The notes below the pieces were generated by a model. The model saw only the letters and a program-made list of their open reading frames with translations, was not told the DNA's origin and did no database searches. DNA of 64,000 bases, taken from the NCBI RefSeq assembly GCF_017873185.1, contig NZ_JAGGJX010000002.1:310001-374000 (forward strand), read 5' to 3'. The position numbers and the translations under genes are program-made. The first letter of the stretch is position 1, and every line of letters begins with the position of its first letter. This document shows positions 9,781-18,968 of this stretch, in pieces. This DNA comes from Metaclostridioides mangenotii. GTDB lineage: Bacteria; Bacillota; Clostridia; Peptostreptococcales; Peptostreptococcaceae.

Positions 9781-9932
9781 TATATATATTTATAATACAT
9801 CAACGTCAATGTATATAAATACAAAAAGTATATCGACATTGACAGTAATTTATAATACACAGTTTTTGTAGTGATAAAGGTATATCAACATTGACAAGCG
9901 ATTTGTAATACATAGCTTTTTAGGGATAAGGA
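9781..9932 (+). repeat. Tandem 52-bp repeats with CATTGAC motif in the lipA promoter region
   Basis: Two adjacent copies (9829-9880 and 9881-9931) share TATATC(G/A)ACATTGACA, then ATTT(A/G)TAATACA(C/T)AG and a GATAA(A)GG end. A third, degraded copy (ATTTATAATACATCAACG) precedes them. Upstream of the first copy GTCAATGTATATA (9806-9818) is the inverted form of TATATCGACATTGAC, giving a large imperfect palindrome. Arrays of this kind before a biosynthetic operon usually hold operator sites; the last copy runs into the ribosome site of lipA. Confidence 0.6.
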
Positions 9933-9940
9933 GGATGCAA

Positions 9941-10828
9941 ATGAGCAATGCAAATATTAAGAGAAGAAAACCTGAGTGGCTTAGAGTAAAGTACAATCAC
10001 AATTCAATTCGCCATGTGAGTAGTCTAATGAATCAATTATCGTTAAATACTGTATGCAAAGAGGCAAACTGTCCAAATATGGGAGAATGCTATAATAAAA
10101 ACACAGCTACATTTATGATTTTGGGAAGTCAGTGTACTAGAAATTGTAGGTTTTGCAATGTAGTTCACGATCTGCCTGAAGAAGTAGATCCTATGGAGCC
10201 AATTCACGTAGCAGAGGCTGTGGAAAAATTAAATTTAAAGCATGTAGTTGTAACTAGTGTTACAAGGGATGATTTAGAGTTCGGCGGTGCAGAGCAATTT
10301 GTTAAAGTAATAGAAGAAGTTAGGAAACTATGTCCAGATACGACTATAGAGGTATTAATACCGGATTTAAAAGGTGATAGAAACAGTTTGAATATGATTG
10401 TTGATGCAAAACCAGATGTACTTAATCACAATGTTGAGACCGTTAAAAGGCTATACGATACAGTCCGTCCAGAGGCAGATTATAAAAGATCTTTGTTTGT
10501 TCTAGAGTACATTAAAAATAAAGACCCACATATGCTTACCAAAACTGGATTTATGGTAGGTCTGGGGGAAAAAGATGATGAAGTTTACGAACTTATGGAT
10601 GATATACTTCAAACTGGCTGCGATATACTTACAGTTGGGCAGTATTTACAACCATCATCAAAACATATAGATTTGGTCGAATACATTACTCCAGAGAAAT
10701 TTGATACATATAAAACTGAAGCTTTGGAAAAAGGATTTAAATTTGTTGCGAGTAGCCCTCTAGTTAGGAGCTCGTATAATGCAGCTGAAGCGCTTAATAT
10801 CAGGAAGAAAGAGGAGAGTACTATATGA
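9941..10828 (+). CDS. lipA: Lipoyl synthase
   Basis: A 295-residue radical SAM enzyme. The N-terminal auxiliary cluster motif is visible as CKEANCPNMGEC, followed by the radical SAM motif CTRNCRFC; the C-terminal SSYNA serine motif is also present. It inserts two sulfurs into octanoyl groups on lipoyl domains. I place the start at the second ATG (9941): AAGGAGG at 9928-9934 touches the first ATG (9935), leaving no spacer, but is six bases from the second. It overlaps lplA by four bases, so the two are translationally coupled. Confidence 0.93.
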   Translation: MSNANIKRRKPEWLRVKYNHNSIRHVSSLMNQLSLNTVCKEANCPNMGECYNKNTATFMILGSQCTRNCRFCNVVHDLPEEVDPMEPIHVAEAVEKLNLKHVVVTSVTRDDLEFGGAEQFVKVIEEVRKLCPDTTIEVLIPDLKGDRNSLNMIVDAKPDVLNHNVETVKRLYDTVRPEADYKRSLFVLEYIKNKDPHMLTKTGFMVGLGEKDDEVYELMDDILQTGCDILTVGQYLQPSSKHIDLVEYITPEKFDTYKTEALEKGFKFVASSPLVRSSYNAAEALNIRKKEESTI

Positions 10829-11811
10829 TTTATGTTCCTTGTGATTCATTAGATCCTTACTACAACTTTGCTCTTGAGGAACACCTAGCATTAAGCGGAA
10901 AAATAGACTTTCCTGCTTTGTTCATGTTTTGGAGAACCGATCCAACTATTATGATAGGACGATTTCAAAACACTATGGAGGAAATAAACCACAATTACAT
11001 AGAAAAAAATAATATACAAGTTGTAAGAAGAAATTCAGGTGGTGGTGCTATCTACACAGATCCTGGAATATGGCAGTTCTCTTTTATTGTAAAAGATTAT
11101 GAAAGAGACAAAATAGATTTTAAAGGTTTTGTAGATCCAATTATTAAAGCTCTTAAAAAAATCGGTGTAAATGCAGAGCTTACGGGTAGAAACGATCTTT
11201 TAGCTGATGGAAAGAAAATATGTGGAAATGCGCAATTTATGAAGTCTAAAAGCATGGTACATCACGGATCTATACTATTTGATGCCAATATTGACAACAT
11301 GACTTCTGGACTTAGAGTATCAGAAGAAAAGATTAAATCTAAAGGTGTTAAATCAATTAGTTCTAGAGTTGCAAATATATCCGATTGTATTAATTCACAG
11401 CTAACTGTGGATGAATTTAGATCGATTATGTTAGATGAACTATTAGATGAAGATTATAAAGTATATCATTTAACTGAAGAGGATAAATCATCTATAAAAC
11501 ATTTATACGATAGTAAATTTAATACATGGGATTGGAACTATGGAAAATCGCCAAAGTTCACAATATTCAAATCGAAGAGATATGCAGGCGGAAAGATTGA
11601 ATTTAATTTAAATATTGAAGACGGAATAATTAAAGATTGTAAGTTATATGGGGATTTTTTTTCGCTTAAAAATGTCGGCATTTTAGAAGAAGGTTTAGTC
11701 GGAATTAAGTATAGAAAAAATGAATTAAAACAAAGACTTGACGAACTAGATGCTGGATCTTATATTCACAGTACAGGAAGCGATGATTTATTGGATTGTT
11801 TAATTGATTAA
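10825..11811 (+). CDS. lplA: Lipoate-protein ligase A
   Basis: A 328-residue LplA-type ligase. It shows the lipoate-binding RRNSGGGAIYTDPG and GNAQFMKSKSMVHHGSILFD, and a C-terminal accessory domain from about residue 240 (WNYGKSPKFTIFKSKR). It activates lipoate with ATP and attaches it to lysines of lipoyl domains, such as GcvH or 2-oxoacid dehydrogenase E2. With LipA next to it the cell can both make and salvage lipoate, although no lipB is seen here. The start overlaps the lipA stop. Confidence 0.92.
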   Translation: MIYVPCDSLDPYYNFALEEHLALSGKIDFPALFMFWRTDPTIMIGRFQNTMEEINHNYIEKNNIQVVRRNSGGGAIYTDPGIWQFSFIVKDYERDKIDFKGFVDPIIKALKKIGVNAELTGRNDLLADGKKICGNAQFMKSKSMVHHGSILFDANIDNMTSGLRVSEEKIKSKGVKSISSRVANISDCINSQLTVDEFRSIMLDELLDEDYKVYHLTEEDKSSIKHLYDSKFNTWDWNYGKSPKFTIFKSKRYAGGKIEFNLNIEDGIIKDCKLYGDFFSLKNVGILEEGLVGIKYRKNELKQRLDELDAGSYIHSTGSDDLLDCLID

Positions 11812-11894
11812 ATATTAGTTTTCGTAGCTATTATAATTCTTGTTAACATTAAAAATATAAAAAATAAAAAGAGTCTTTTATAAGCTAACTATAA

Positions 11895-11932
11895 AAAGTG
11901 CCAGAAAACAAATCTGTTTTACTGGCACTTTT
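11895..11932. terminator. Bidirectional terminator between lplA and the yjeM-like gene
   Basis: AAAGTGCCAG pairs with CTGGCACTTT, with an inner AAAACA/TGTTTT stem and A and T runs on the two sides. It can serve both convergent genes. Confidence 0.85.
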
Positions 11933-11950
11933 GTGTTTATATATTAATTC

Positions 11951-13447
11951 CTATTGTTTTCTCAAATAATTACGTTCATATCTACCGAATAATACCAATG
12001 CTATAACTGTAAATACAATTGGTCCAGCTATTTGGAATATAGTAGAAACATAGTCTCTGTTTTCTAGTATTGGTTGGATTATAGTAAATACATTGGCAAA
12101 AGTTATAGTTATTACAACTACAGCAGTTGCAACTAATACAGCACCTTTAGATTTGTATATAACAAATGGTCTCTCGATGTCTTCTCTTTTCTTAAATGGT
12201 ATGAATGCAAGAGCTATGAATATATAAGGTATTGTCATAGCTACATTTGACATAAGTATTAAGTAGTTTAAGAATGCTGATGAAGTATCTCCGCCAAATG
12301 ATGTAATAGCAATTATTATTACAACTATAAAACATTGAACCCACATTGCATTTACTGGCATTCCGTTATCATCGAGCTTGATTAATTTTTTAGGCCATAT
12401 TTGTTTTGGAGTACCTTCGATAAGTTGTTTTATTGGAGAATAAATCAATGTGAAGAATGCTCCTGTCAATGCTAAGAACATTGAAAGTCCAACAAATCTT
12501 GAGAACCATGCAGCTAATTGTAGACATACACCTTGGCTTAGATTTAAAGAATCACCTAAGTAATATCCTAAGTTACCAACTGTTAAGTAAGCTACGTTTG
12601 CCATGTTTATTGTATCCCCAGATAAATCTCTGCTCCAATTACTGAAGAATCCAACACAAAGGATACCAACTGAATAACCAATTGCAACTATTATTGCTGC
12701 TAGTGTGATACCTTTTGGGAATGTTTTTTCAGGATTTTCTGTTTTATCGACAAGTCCACCTACAACTTCTAGACCACCATATGCAAATAAAGCAAATACC
12801 AAGAACGAGAAGATGGATAAAGGTGTCTGATAGGCTGCATTTGGTGAAGTAGTAAATGCTGTGGCCGTAATAGGTTGGGCGAGTTCAAAACCATTAAATA
12901 TTAGGACTAAAATTGCACCAACAATTAAAACGGCATTTATTAGTGCAACAAATGTACCGCCGACTGAAGTTACTTTTTGAATTTTATCGAGACCTTTACT
13001 GCTTAAGAAAGTTATTGCAAGCATCCAAAGAATTGCAAGTATCGCCAATACTTTCGGTGCTGTTAAACCTAAGAAAGCAAATGTAGATGTCATATCTTTA
13101 CCGAATATTAAGTTGGTAAATGGAACCCATATACCAGTTGAAACGTTAACCATCCAGATCAGATAAGATGTGTACCACATAAAGGTAACTACAAATGCGT
13201 ACTTGGAATTGACAGATTTGTTCATCCAAGAGTAGATACCCCCTGTTTCTTTTCTAAAAGCTGCCCCAAATTCAGCTATCATAAATGCGTAAGGTATAAA
13301 GAATGTAAGTGCTGAAAGGATATACCACGGAATCGCAGAGTATCCCATAAGGAAATAGGCTCTAGTTATGTTTGTAAAGCCAAATACAGATGTAAAAATC
13401 ATTAAAATTAACGACATTAAGGTAAGTTTCTTTCCATTATCGTTCAT
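11951..13447 (-). CDS. yjeM: APC superfamily transporter, YjeM-like (glutamate/GABA antiporter family)
   Basis: A 498-residue carrier with about 12-13 hydrophobic segments. Its sequence follows that of Escherichia coli YjeM closely as I remember it: LMIFTSVFGF, YFLMGYSAIPWYI, ETGGIYSWMNKSV, the central FAYGGLEVVGGLVDKTENPEK, and FANVFTIIQPI near the end. The family belongs to the glutamate/GABA antiporter group, but YjeM's own substrate is not established. An AAAGGAG site precedes the start. It is convergent with lplA and stands alone. Confidence 0.82.
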   Translation of the reverse strand: MNDNGKKLTLMSLILMIFTSVFGFTNITRAYFLMGYSAIPWYILSALTFFIPYAFMIAEFGAAFRKETGGIYSWMNKSVNSKYAFVVTFMWYTSYLIWMVNVSTGIWVPFTNLIFGKDMTSTFAFLGLTAPKVLAILAILWMLAITFLSSKGLDKIQKVTSVGGTFVALINAVLIVGAILVLIFNGFELAQPITATAFTTSPNAAYQTPLSIFSFLVFALFAYGGLEVVGGLVDKTENPEKTFPKGITLAAIIVAIGYSVGILCVGFFSNWSRDLSGDTINMANVAYLTVGNLGYYLGDSLNLSQGVCLQLAAWFSRFVGLSMFLALTGAFFTLIYSPIKQLIEGTPKQIWPKKLIKLDDNGMPVNAMWVQCFIVVIIIAITSFGGDTSSAFLNYLILMSNVAMTIPYIFIALAFIPFKKREDIERPFVIYKSKGAVLVATAVVVITITFANVFTIIQPILENRDYVSTIFQIAGPIVFTVIALVLFGRYERNYLRKQ

Positions 13448-14246
13448 AACATACTCCTTTCGCTTGAGATAATTTTCCCAAACTTAATTTAATAATTATG
13501 ATTAGATCGCAAGTAAATCATCTAAATCTTAAAAGATTCTTTAGATTTAACTAAATAATGAAAACGTTATCCGACATATCTATCATCACTTCCTTTTTAT
13601 TTTTGAGACCTTTTCTGTATGATATGTGAAATATTTTTTTGTAGTGTTTTACACTATATGTATATTTAATTAAATTATATCAATAGAAAGATGAAATGTA
13701 AACAATGTAAAATGGTCAAAAATACTTAATATTTAAACTTGTATTAAACTTTCTTACATCGGTGAAAACTTATTTAAGTAGAACTACAAAAAGTTAATAA
13801 GTAATAATATTTGAGTTAATAAAATTCGCTTTTTTATAGCAATACTAAAAGAGAGGTATAAAAAGTTATTTGAGTAATTAAAAAATAAGTTTTTACTATC
13901 TTTAATAGAAATTTTCGATGAATAAATAGCCAGAGAATGTAATATATATTTTAAATAAATAAAATTAAAACTTATTTTTAAAGGTATAATTGAAAAAATA
14001 GATAAATTATATGAAGGAAGATATAAGGTAGAGAACAAGTATAAAACGTTTTTAGTATATAGGTTATATTTAACATAAATTTAAAGATAACTAGTCTTGG
14101 ATAAACATATAAGAATATGCTATAATTAACTAATCAAATTTGTGAAAATTGTAATTATTAGATTAATTTCATAAAAAATAAAAAAGATTTTTAGCTAATA
14201 TTTGGTAAGTTGCTACACTCAAAATAATATAAGGGAGGATGTAGAA
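13448..14246. other. Intergenic region upstream of yjeM-like and DUF1097 genes
   Basis: About 800 AT-rich bases between divergent genes. I see no gene, riboswitch or repeat; an 84-codon frame on the minus strand (13784-14038) is Ile/Phe/Ser-rich and has no ribosome site. Promoters for both neighbours must lie here. Confidence 0.4.
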
Positions 14247-14717
14247 ATGACTCAATTGATGGCTTTAAGTATAACGACTGGTATTCTATGTGGAGTATGG
14301 TCGTACATAAGTGGTCCTATTGGTTTACTAGCATGGATAGGATTTGCGGGTTGTACGACTTATTTTGCTTCAGGAAAACATGGAATTGATGGGGTTTTCA
14401 CTACCATAAGACAGAATATGTTTGGAGTTTTATGTGGTATGGCTATAATAACTTTATGCGATTTATTTCCTTTTCAAGGATCTTTAATGGTATTTAGTGG
14501 ATTTTTAACATTTGTAATGTGTATAGCCGGAAGATTCAAATACCTAGCGTTTATACCAGGAAGTTTTGTGGGATGTTTTTCAACATTTGCGGCTAATGGA
14601 GACTGGGTGGTCTTAGTTATAACTCTACTTTGCGGTGCCGTACTTGGTATTGCATGTGATAAGAGTGGTGATTGGCTGTACTCAGTCTTTGGAAAAGCTG
14701 AAAATGAAGCTAAATAA
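14247..14717 (+). CDS. DUF1097 family membrane protein
   Basis: A 156-residue integral membrane protein with about five hydrophobic segments and features of the DUF1097 (YcdZ-like) family, such as GPIGLLAWIGFAGCTTYFASGKHG and the C-terminal GCFSTFAANGDW. The function is unknown; relatives are found with transport and catabolic genes. The start is at 14247, where GGGAGG lies seven to eight bases upstream; a TTG further upstream (14202) has no ribosome site. It precedes the pyrimidine operon but is separated from it by about 475 bases. Confidence 0.75.
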   Translation: MTQLMALSITTGILCGVWSYISGPIGLLAWIGFAGCTTYFASGKHGIDGVFTTIRQNMFGVLCGMAIITLCDLFPFQGSLMVFSGFLTFVMCIAGRFKYLAFIPGSFVGCFSTFAANGDWVVLVITLLCGAVLGIACDKSGDWLYSVFGKAENEAK

Positions 14718-14830
14718 GCGAAGTAAAAGAGAATAAAATAAGTGAGTTAAAAGAAAGTATAAAGAAGTGAAGAAAAAGAGAGTAAAATAAGTGAGTTAAA
14801 AGAAATCATAAATAAGTGTAGTAAATTAAG
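14716..14830 (+). repeat. 49-bp tandem repeat, about 2.3 copies
   Basis: Copy 1 begins at 14716, copy 2 at 14765 and a partial third at 14814. Each contains TAAAATAAGTGAGTTAAAAG. The unit length is not a multiple of three and the repeat lies just after the DUF1097 stop codon. No function is apparent. Confidence 0.7.
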
Positions 14831-15192
14831 TTTTAAAGTAGAGTTTCAAAATACAATTTAATAATTAAATTATAATATTTAAAGATAAAAAGTTATATTC
14901 TAAAAACAATTTAAACATTATTCAAAGCTATATTAAAGTTTATTTTATATTGTAAGAGCTACGAATATCATCGAGGAAAATATTATCTAAACACTATCTA
15001 TAATAGAGTTCTGCAATAGAACTCTATTAAGAAGTTCAAATCAATTAGTTGCTATCTATAATTTTAGGAACTGTCAATTAACAGTAAAATGTTTTGTGGT
15101 GAATTTGCTTATTTTTTTATTTAGTAATATTTTTTTAGGACAGATCCTATATTTTAAGATATAGAAAAAATCTTATAATAAGGGGGATTAGA
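14831..15192 (+). other. Leader region before preT with a strong hairpin
   Basis: About 360 bases upstream of the pyrimidine operon. An 11-bp perfect stem AATAGAGTTCT/AGAACTCTATT lies at 15001-15027 without a following T run, so it is not a typical terminator. A small hairpin AGGAcagaTCCT lies closer to the gene. The operon promoter is probably here, but no clear -35/-10 pair was chosen. Confidence 0.4.
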
Positions 15193-16437
15193 ATGTCAAA
15201 AGTATTAGAACTAAAGTACAAAGAGTCTTTGACTGAGAAATTCAACACTAGGACAGCAATGGAAGAAGCATCACGTTGCCTATTGTGTCACGATGCACCA
15301 TGTAGTAAAAGCTGTCCAGCAGAAACTGATCCAGGAAGTTTTATTCAATCAATAAGATTTAAAAATGTTAAAGGTGCAGCAGAAACTATTAGGACAAATA
15401 ATGTTCTAGGAGGGAGCTGTAGCCTGATTTGCCCACACGATAAATTATGTGAGGGAGCTTGCAGCAGAACGGGAATTGATAAACCTATAAAAATAGGGAA
15501 ATTACAAGAGTTCGCTGTAGAGCAAGAAAAATTATTTGATATGGCAATATTAAAATCTCCAGAAGAGAAGAAAGATCAAAAAGTAGCATGTATAGGTTCA
15601 GGTCCTGCTTCGCTTACTTGTGCTGCTGAGCTTGCATTAAAAGGCTACGATGTAACTGTATTTGAAGCTGAGGACAAAATCGGAGGAATTCTTACATATG
15701 GAATAAATCCATCTAGAATTAATAGAGAGCTTGTAGACTACGATATTGAAAAAATCAAATCTATAGGTGTAAATTTTGTGATGAACAAAAAAATAGATGG
15801 TAAAAAAGGTATAGAAGAGCTTAAAGGCGATTTTGATGCTGTTCATGTAGGTGTTGGTCTTTCAGAATCTAAAAAGGTAGATGAAAGCAATATAGATTAC
15901 AATGTAACAGGTGTTAGAAGTGCTCTTGAGTTTTTAAAAGATGCAAGAGAAAGCGATGGAAAAATAGATATAGGCGATTATGTCGTAGTTATCGGTGGTG
16001 GAGATGTTGCCATGGATTGTGCTATGACAGCTAAACAAATAGGGGCTAAAAATGTATCTATTGTATACAGAAGAAGTATAGCTGAAGCTCCTGCCAATAT
16101 TGACGAATTAGATATAGTTCAAAAAATGGGTGTATCTATAATAACTCCTTTTAGACCAGAAAAAACAATATCTGAAGGTGGTAAGCTTGTTGGTCTTAAT
16201 TTTAAATCTAGAGATGAGTACTCAGAACTTAATATAAAGGCTGACACTTTAGTAGTAGCAATTGGACAAGAGGTCAGTTCTGAATTTAAAGACTTTGAGG
16301 TTGAAGACGGTGTATTTGCATCTGGAGATTTAATAAACTCTGGTGATACTGTAGTTCAGGCTGTTGCAGAAGGCAAGGTGGCTGCATCAGAGATTGAAAA
16401 GTATTTAAGTAAAAAGGAGGTAAAAGTATATGGCTAG
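15193..16437 (+). CDS. preT: NAD-dependent dihydropyrimidine dehydrogenase, subunit PreT
   Basis: A 414-residue subunit like the small subunit of glutamate synthase. N-terminal cysteines ([14 protein letters not shown] and [18 protein letters not shown]) bind two Fe-S clusters; an FAD-binding [15 protein letters not shown] and a second dinucleotide fold [14 protein letters not shown] follow. With PreA it interconverts uracil or thymine and the 5,6-dihydropyrimidine with NAD(H). The stop overlaps the preA start by eight bases, and the next two genes are the following two steps of reductive pyrimidine degradation, which fixes the assignment. Confidence 0.9.
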   Translation: MSKVLELKYKESLTEKFNTRTAMEEASRCLLCHDAPCSKSCPAETDPGSFIQSIRFKNVKGAAETIRTNNVLGGSCSLICPHDKLCEGACSRTGIDKPIKIGKLQEFAVEQEKLFDMAILKSPEEKKDQKVACIGSGPASLTCAAELALKGYDVTVFEAEDKIGGILTYGINPSRINRELVDYDIEKIKSIGVNFVMNKKIDGKKGIEELKGDFDAVHVGVGLSESKKVDESNIDYNVTGVRSALEFLKDARESDGKIDIGDYVVVIGGGDVAMDCAMTAKQIGAKNVSIVYRRSIAEAPANIDELDIVQKMGVSIITPFRPEKTISEGGKLVGLNFKSRDEYSELNIKADTLVVAIGQEVSSEFKDFEVEDGVFASGDLINSGDTVVQAVAEGKVAASEIEKYLSKKEVKVYG

Positions 16438-17683
16438 TAAAAAAGATTTATCTATAGAATTTTTAGGTGTCAAATGCGAAAATCCTTTTTTCTTATCCTC
16501 TTCTCCTGTATGTAGCAACTATGACATGATAGCAAAAGCATTTGATGAAGGTTGGGGCGGAGTTTTTTATAAAACAGTTGGTATATTTATAGCTGATGAA
16601 TGTTCCCCTCGTTTTGATATAACTAGCAAAGAATCTACTGTATGGACTGGATTTAAAAATATGGAGCAGATTTCAGATAAACCTCTTGAAGTTAACTTAG
16701 AGTACATATCCAGACTTAAAAAAGATTACCCAACTAAGGTAATGGCTGTAAGTATTATGGGAAGTACTGTAGAGGAGTGGGAGACATTATCTAGACTAGT
16801 TACTGAAGCTGGTGCAGATATTATAGAGTGCAACTTCTCATGTCCACAGATGACTACAAGTGCTATGGGATCTGATGTAGGTCAAGATCCAGACTTAGTT
16901 TACAAATACACAAAGGCTGTTGTAAGCCAAACTCATCTACCAGTAGTTGCTAAAATGACTCCAAACATAGGTAATATGGAGGTTCCAGCAATTGCAGCAA
17001 TAAAAGGTGGAGCAAAAGCGATATCTGCTATAAACACAGTTAAGTCAATTACAAATATTGAGCTAGGCAATATGACTGCGATGCCAGTTGTAAATGGAAA
17101 ATCTTCTATATCAGGGTATTCAGGAGCGGCTGTAAAGCCAATCGCACTTAGATTTGTAGCCAATTTAGCTACTCATCCTGAAACTAAAGACACTCCGATA
17201 AGCGGAATTGGAGGAATAGAAACTTGGCAAGATGCGCTAGAGTTTATACTAGTTGGATCATCAAATCTACAAGTAACTACAAGCGTTATGCAGTATGGAT
17301 ACAGAATAGTAAAGGATATGATAAGTGGTCTATCTTACTACATGGAAGAACAAGGAGTTGATAAGCTAGAGGATTTAGTAGGGGCTGCGCTTCCTAACAT
17401 CATTCCAGCAGAAAATCTAGATAGAGATTTTATGGTTGTTCCTAAGATAGATGATGATAAATGCGTTGAATGCGGTAGATGTTATGTATCTTGCTTTGAT
17501 GCAGGACATCAGGCGATTGACTGGGATTCTGAGAAGAGAGAACCTAAGATCAACGACAACTGTGTTGGTTGCCACTTATGCCTAAATGTCTGTCCCGTAC
17601 AGGGATGTATAACTCCAGGCGAAGTTAAGTTTAAAGAGGGAAGAGAAGCTAAAGATGTAAAGCTTCAAGAAATTTACGGCTAG
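16430..17683 (+). CDS. preA: NAD-dependent dihydropyrimidine dehydrogenase, subunit PreA
   Basis: A 417-residue protein. The first 320 or so residues form a dihydroorotate-dehydrogenase-like FMN barrel ([30 protein letters not shown] and the phosphate-binding [14 protein letters not shown]). The C-terminus carries a 2[4Fe-4S] ferredoxin with [11 protein letters not shown] and [12 protein letters not shown]. This is the pyrimidine-binding subunit; electrons move to PreT through the clusters. An AAGGAGG site lies inside the preT end, so translation is coupled. Confidence 0.92.
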   Translation: MASKKDLSIEFLGVKCENPFFLSSSPVCSNYDMIAKAFDEGWGGVFYKTVGIFIADECSPRFDITSKESTVWTGFKNMEQISDKPLEVNLEYISRLKKDYPTKVMAVSIMGSTVEEWETLSRLVTEAGADIIECNFSCPQMTTSAMGSDVGQDPDLVYKYTKAVVSQTHLPVVAKMTPNIGNMEVPAIAAIKGGAKAISAINTVKSITNIELGNMTAMPVVNGKSSISGYSGAAVKPIALRFVANLATHPETKDTPISGIGGIETWQDALEFILVGSSNLQVTTSVMQYGYRIVKDMISGLSYYMEEQGVDKLEDLVGAALPNIIPAENLDRDFMVVPKIDDDKCVECGRCYVSCFDAGHQAIDWDSEKREPKINDNCVGCHLCLNVCPVQGCITPGEVKFKEGREAKDVKLQEIYG

Positions 17684-17717
17684 AATTAAAATAATCTTTA
17701 AAAAGGCGGTGCTTAGC

Positions 17718-18938
17718 ATGATAACTTGCAGTAAAGAAAGAATGGAAGACAAAATAGTTACCTTTAGTAAATTTGGTGATACAGGTAAAGGTGGAATTAC
17801 TAGATTATCGATGTCGCCAGAAGCAATACAAGCAAGAGACGAACTTTGCAAGAGATGCAAAGCCCTTGGTATGGAAATAAAAACAGATGATATGGCAAAT
17901 ATCTACGCCACTATACCCGGCGAAGAAGAGTTACCTGCAATAGCTATGGGATCTCACCTGGATTCAGTAATTCAAGGTGGAAACTACGACGGAGTTTTAG
18001 GTGTGCTTACTGCTATGGAAGTAGCTGAAACTATAGTAGCTGAAAAAATTCAACACCGTCATCCTATAACTGTAGTAGTTTGGACAAATGAAGAAGGTGC
18101 TCGTTTTGAACCTGCTCTTATGTCTTCAGGAGTTATAAGTGGAAAATTCGATAAAGCCGATATGTTGGCATCAGCAGATAAAAAAGGTACTACATTTGCA
18201 GAAGCCTTAGAAGCTAGTGGGTACAAGGGCGATGAATCAAATCGTATGACATCAGATAACTATAAAGCGCTTTTAGAGCTGCATATTGAACAAGGCCCTG
18301 TTCTAGAGGACAAAAAGATAGATATAGGTACAGTAGAAGGTGTTGTAGGTATGGTTAACTACGAAATATTCTTTAAAGGTCAATCAGGCCATGCAGGAAC
18401 TACTCCAATGCCTTACAGAAAAGATGCTCTTTATGCAGCATGTAAGATTATTCAATACTTACACGATGAACTTGATAAACTCGACAGCAATTTAGTCTAC
18501 ACTACAGGTAGAATGGATGTTAAACCTGGAATACATACAGTTATTCCAGATGATGTCAGTTTCTCATTAGATGCGAGACATCAAAATCCCGATGTTATAC
18601 AACAAGTTGTGGAAGTTGTGGAGAGAATACCTAAAGAAGTTGAGAAATGTGAAGCTGGCTTTAAGTTGAATTGGAGAAGAAAAACTACACCATTCAATAC
18701 TGAATTAGTCGACTTTGTAGAGAAAAATGCTAAAGAGTATGGATACAGCAATACGAGATTATACAGCGGTCCCGGTCATGACGCTCAGTATATGGCAGAC
18801 GTTCTTCCTACTACTATGATATTTGTTCCTAGTGTTGGCGGACACAGCCACTGTGAAATAGAATACACTCCTGTAGAAAACTGCTGGAAAGGTGCAAATG
18901 TACTACTCCAAACAGTTTTAGATGTGGATAAGAAGTAG
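17718..18938 (+). CDS. Zn-dependent hydrolase, beta-ureidopropionase / N-carbamoyl-amino acid hydrolase type
   Basis: A 406-residue M20-like amidohydrolase. Metal ligands can be read in MGSHLDSVIQGGNYDG, WTNEEGARFEP, LHIEQGPVLE and the C-terminal GGHSHCEIEYTP; the dimerization-domain residues GHAGTTPM are also seen. In the pathway it splits N-carbamoyl-beta-alanine into beta-alanine, CO2 and ammonia; related enzymes act on N-carbamoyl-L-amino acids or allantoate, and operon context decides here. I chose the ATG at 17718, since AAAGGCGG is eight bases upstream and would overlap the GTG at 17709. Confidence 0.85.
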   Translation: MITCSKERMEDKIVTFSKFGDTGKGGITRLSMSPEAIQARDELCKRCKALGMEIKTDDMANIYATIPGEEELPAIAMGSHLDSVIQGGNYDGVLGVLTAMEVAETIVAEKIQHRHPITVVVWTNEEGARFEPALMSSGVISGKFDKADMLASADKKGTTFAEALEASGYKGDESNRMTSDNYKALLELHIEQGPVLEDKKIDIGTVEGVVGMVNYEIFFKGQSGHAGTTPMPYRKDALYAACKIIQYLHDELDKLDSNLVYTTGRMDVKPGIHTVIPDDVSFSLDARHQNPDVIQQVVEVVERIPKEVEKCEAGFKLNWRRKTTPFNTELVDFVEKNAKEYGYSNTRLYSGPGHDAQYMADVLPTTMIFVPSVGGHSHCEIEYTPVENCWKGANVLLQTVLDVDKK

Positions 18939-18968
18939 TTAATTCTAAACTTTATTGGAGGTAATGAT

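Noticed and set aside
9829-9931. Sigma-A promoters in each lipA repeat (TTGACA plus TATAAT)
   Set aside because: The two boxes are only about six bases apart in each unit, far too close for a promoter.
13784-14038. 84-codon frame on the minus strand
   Set aside because: Ile/Phe/Ser-rich in AT-rich intergenic DNA, no ribosome site.
14716-14830. CRISPR array
   Set aside because: The 49-bp repeats are directly adjacent, with no spacers.
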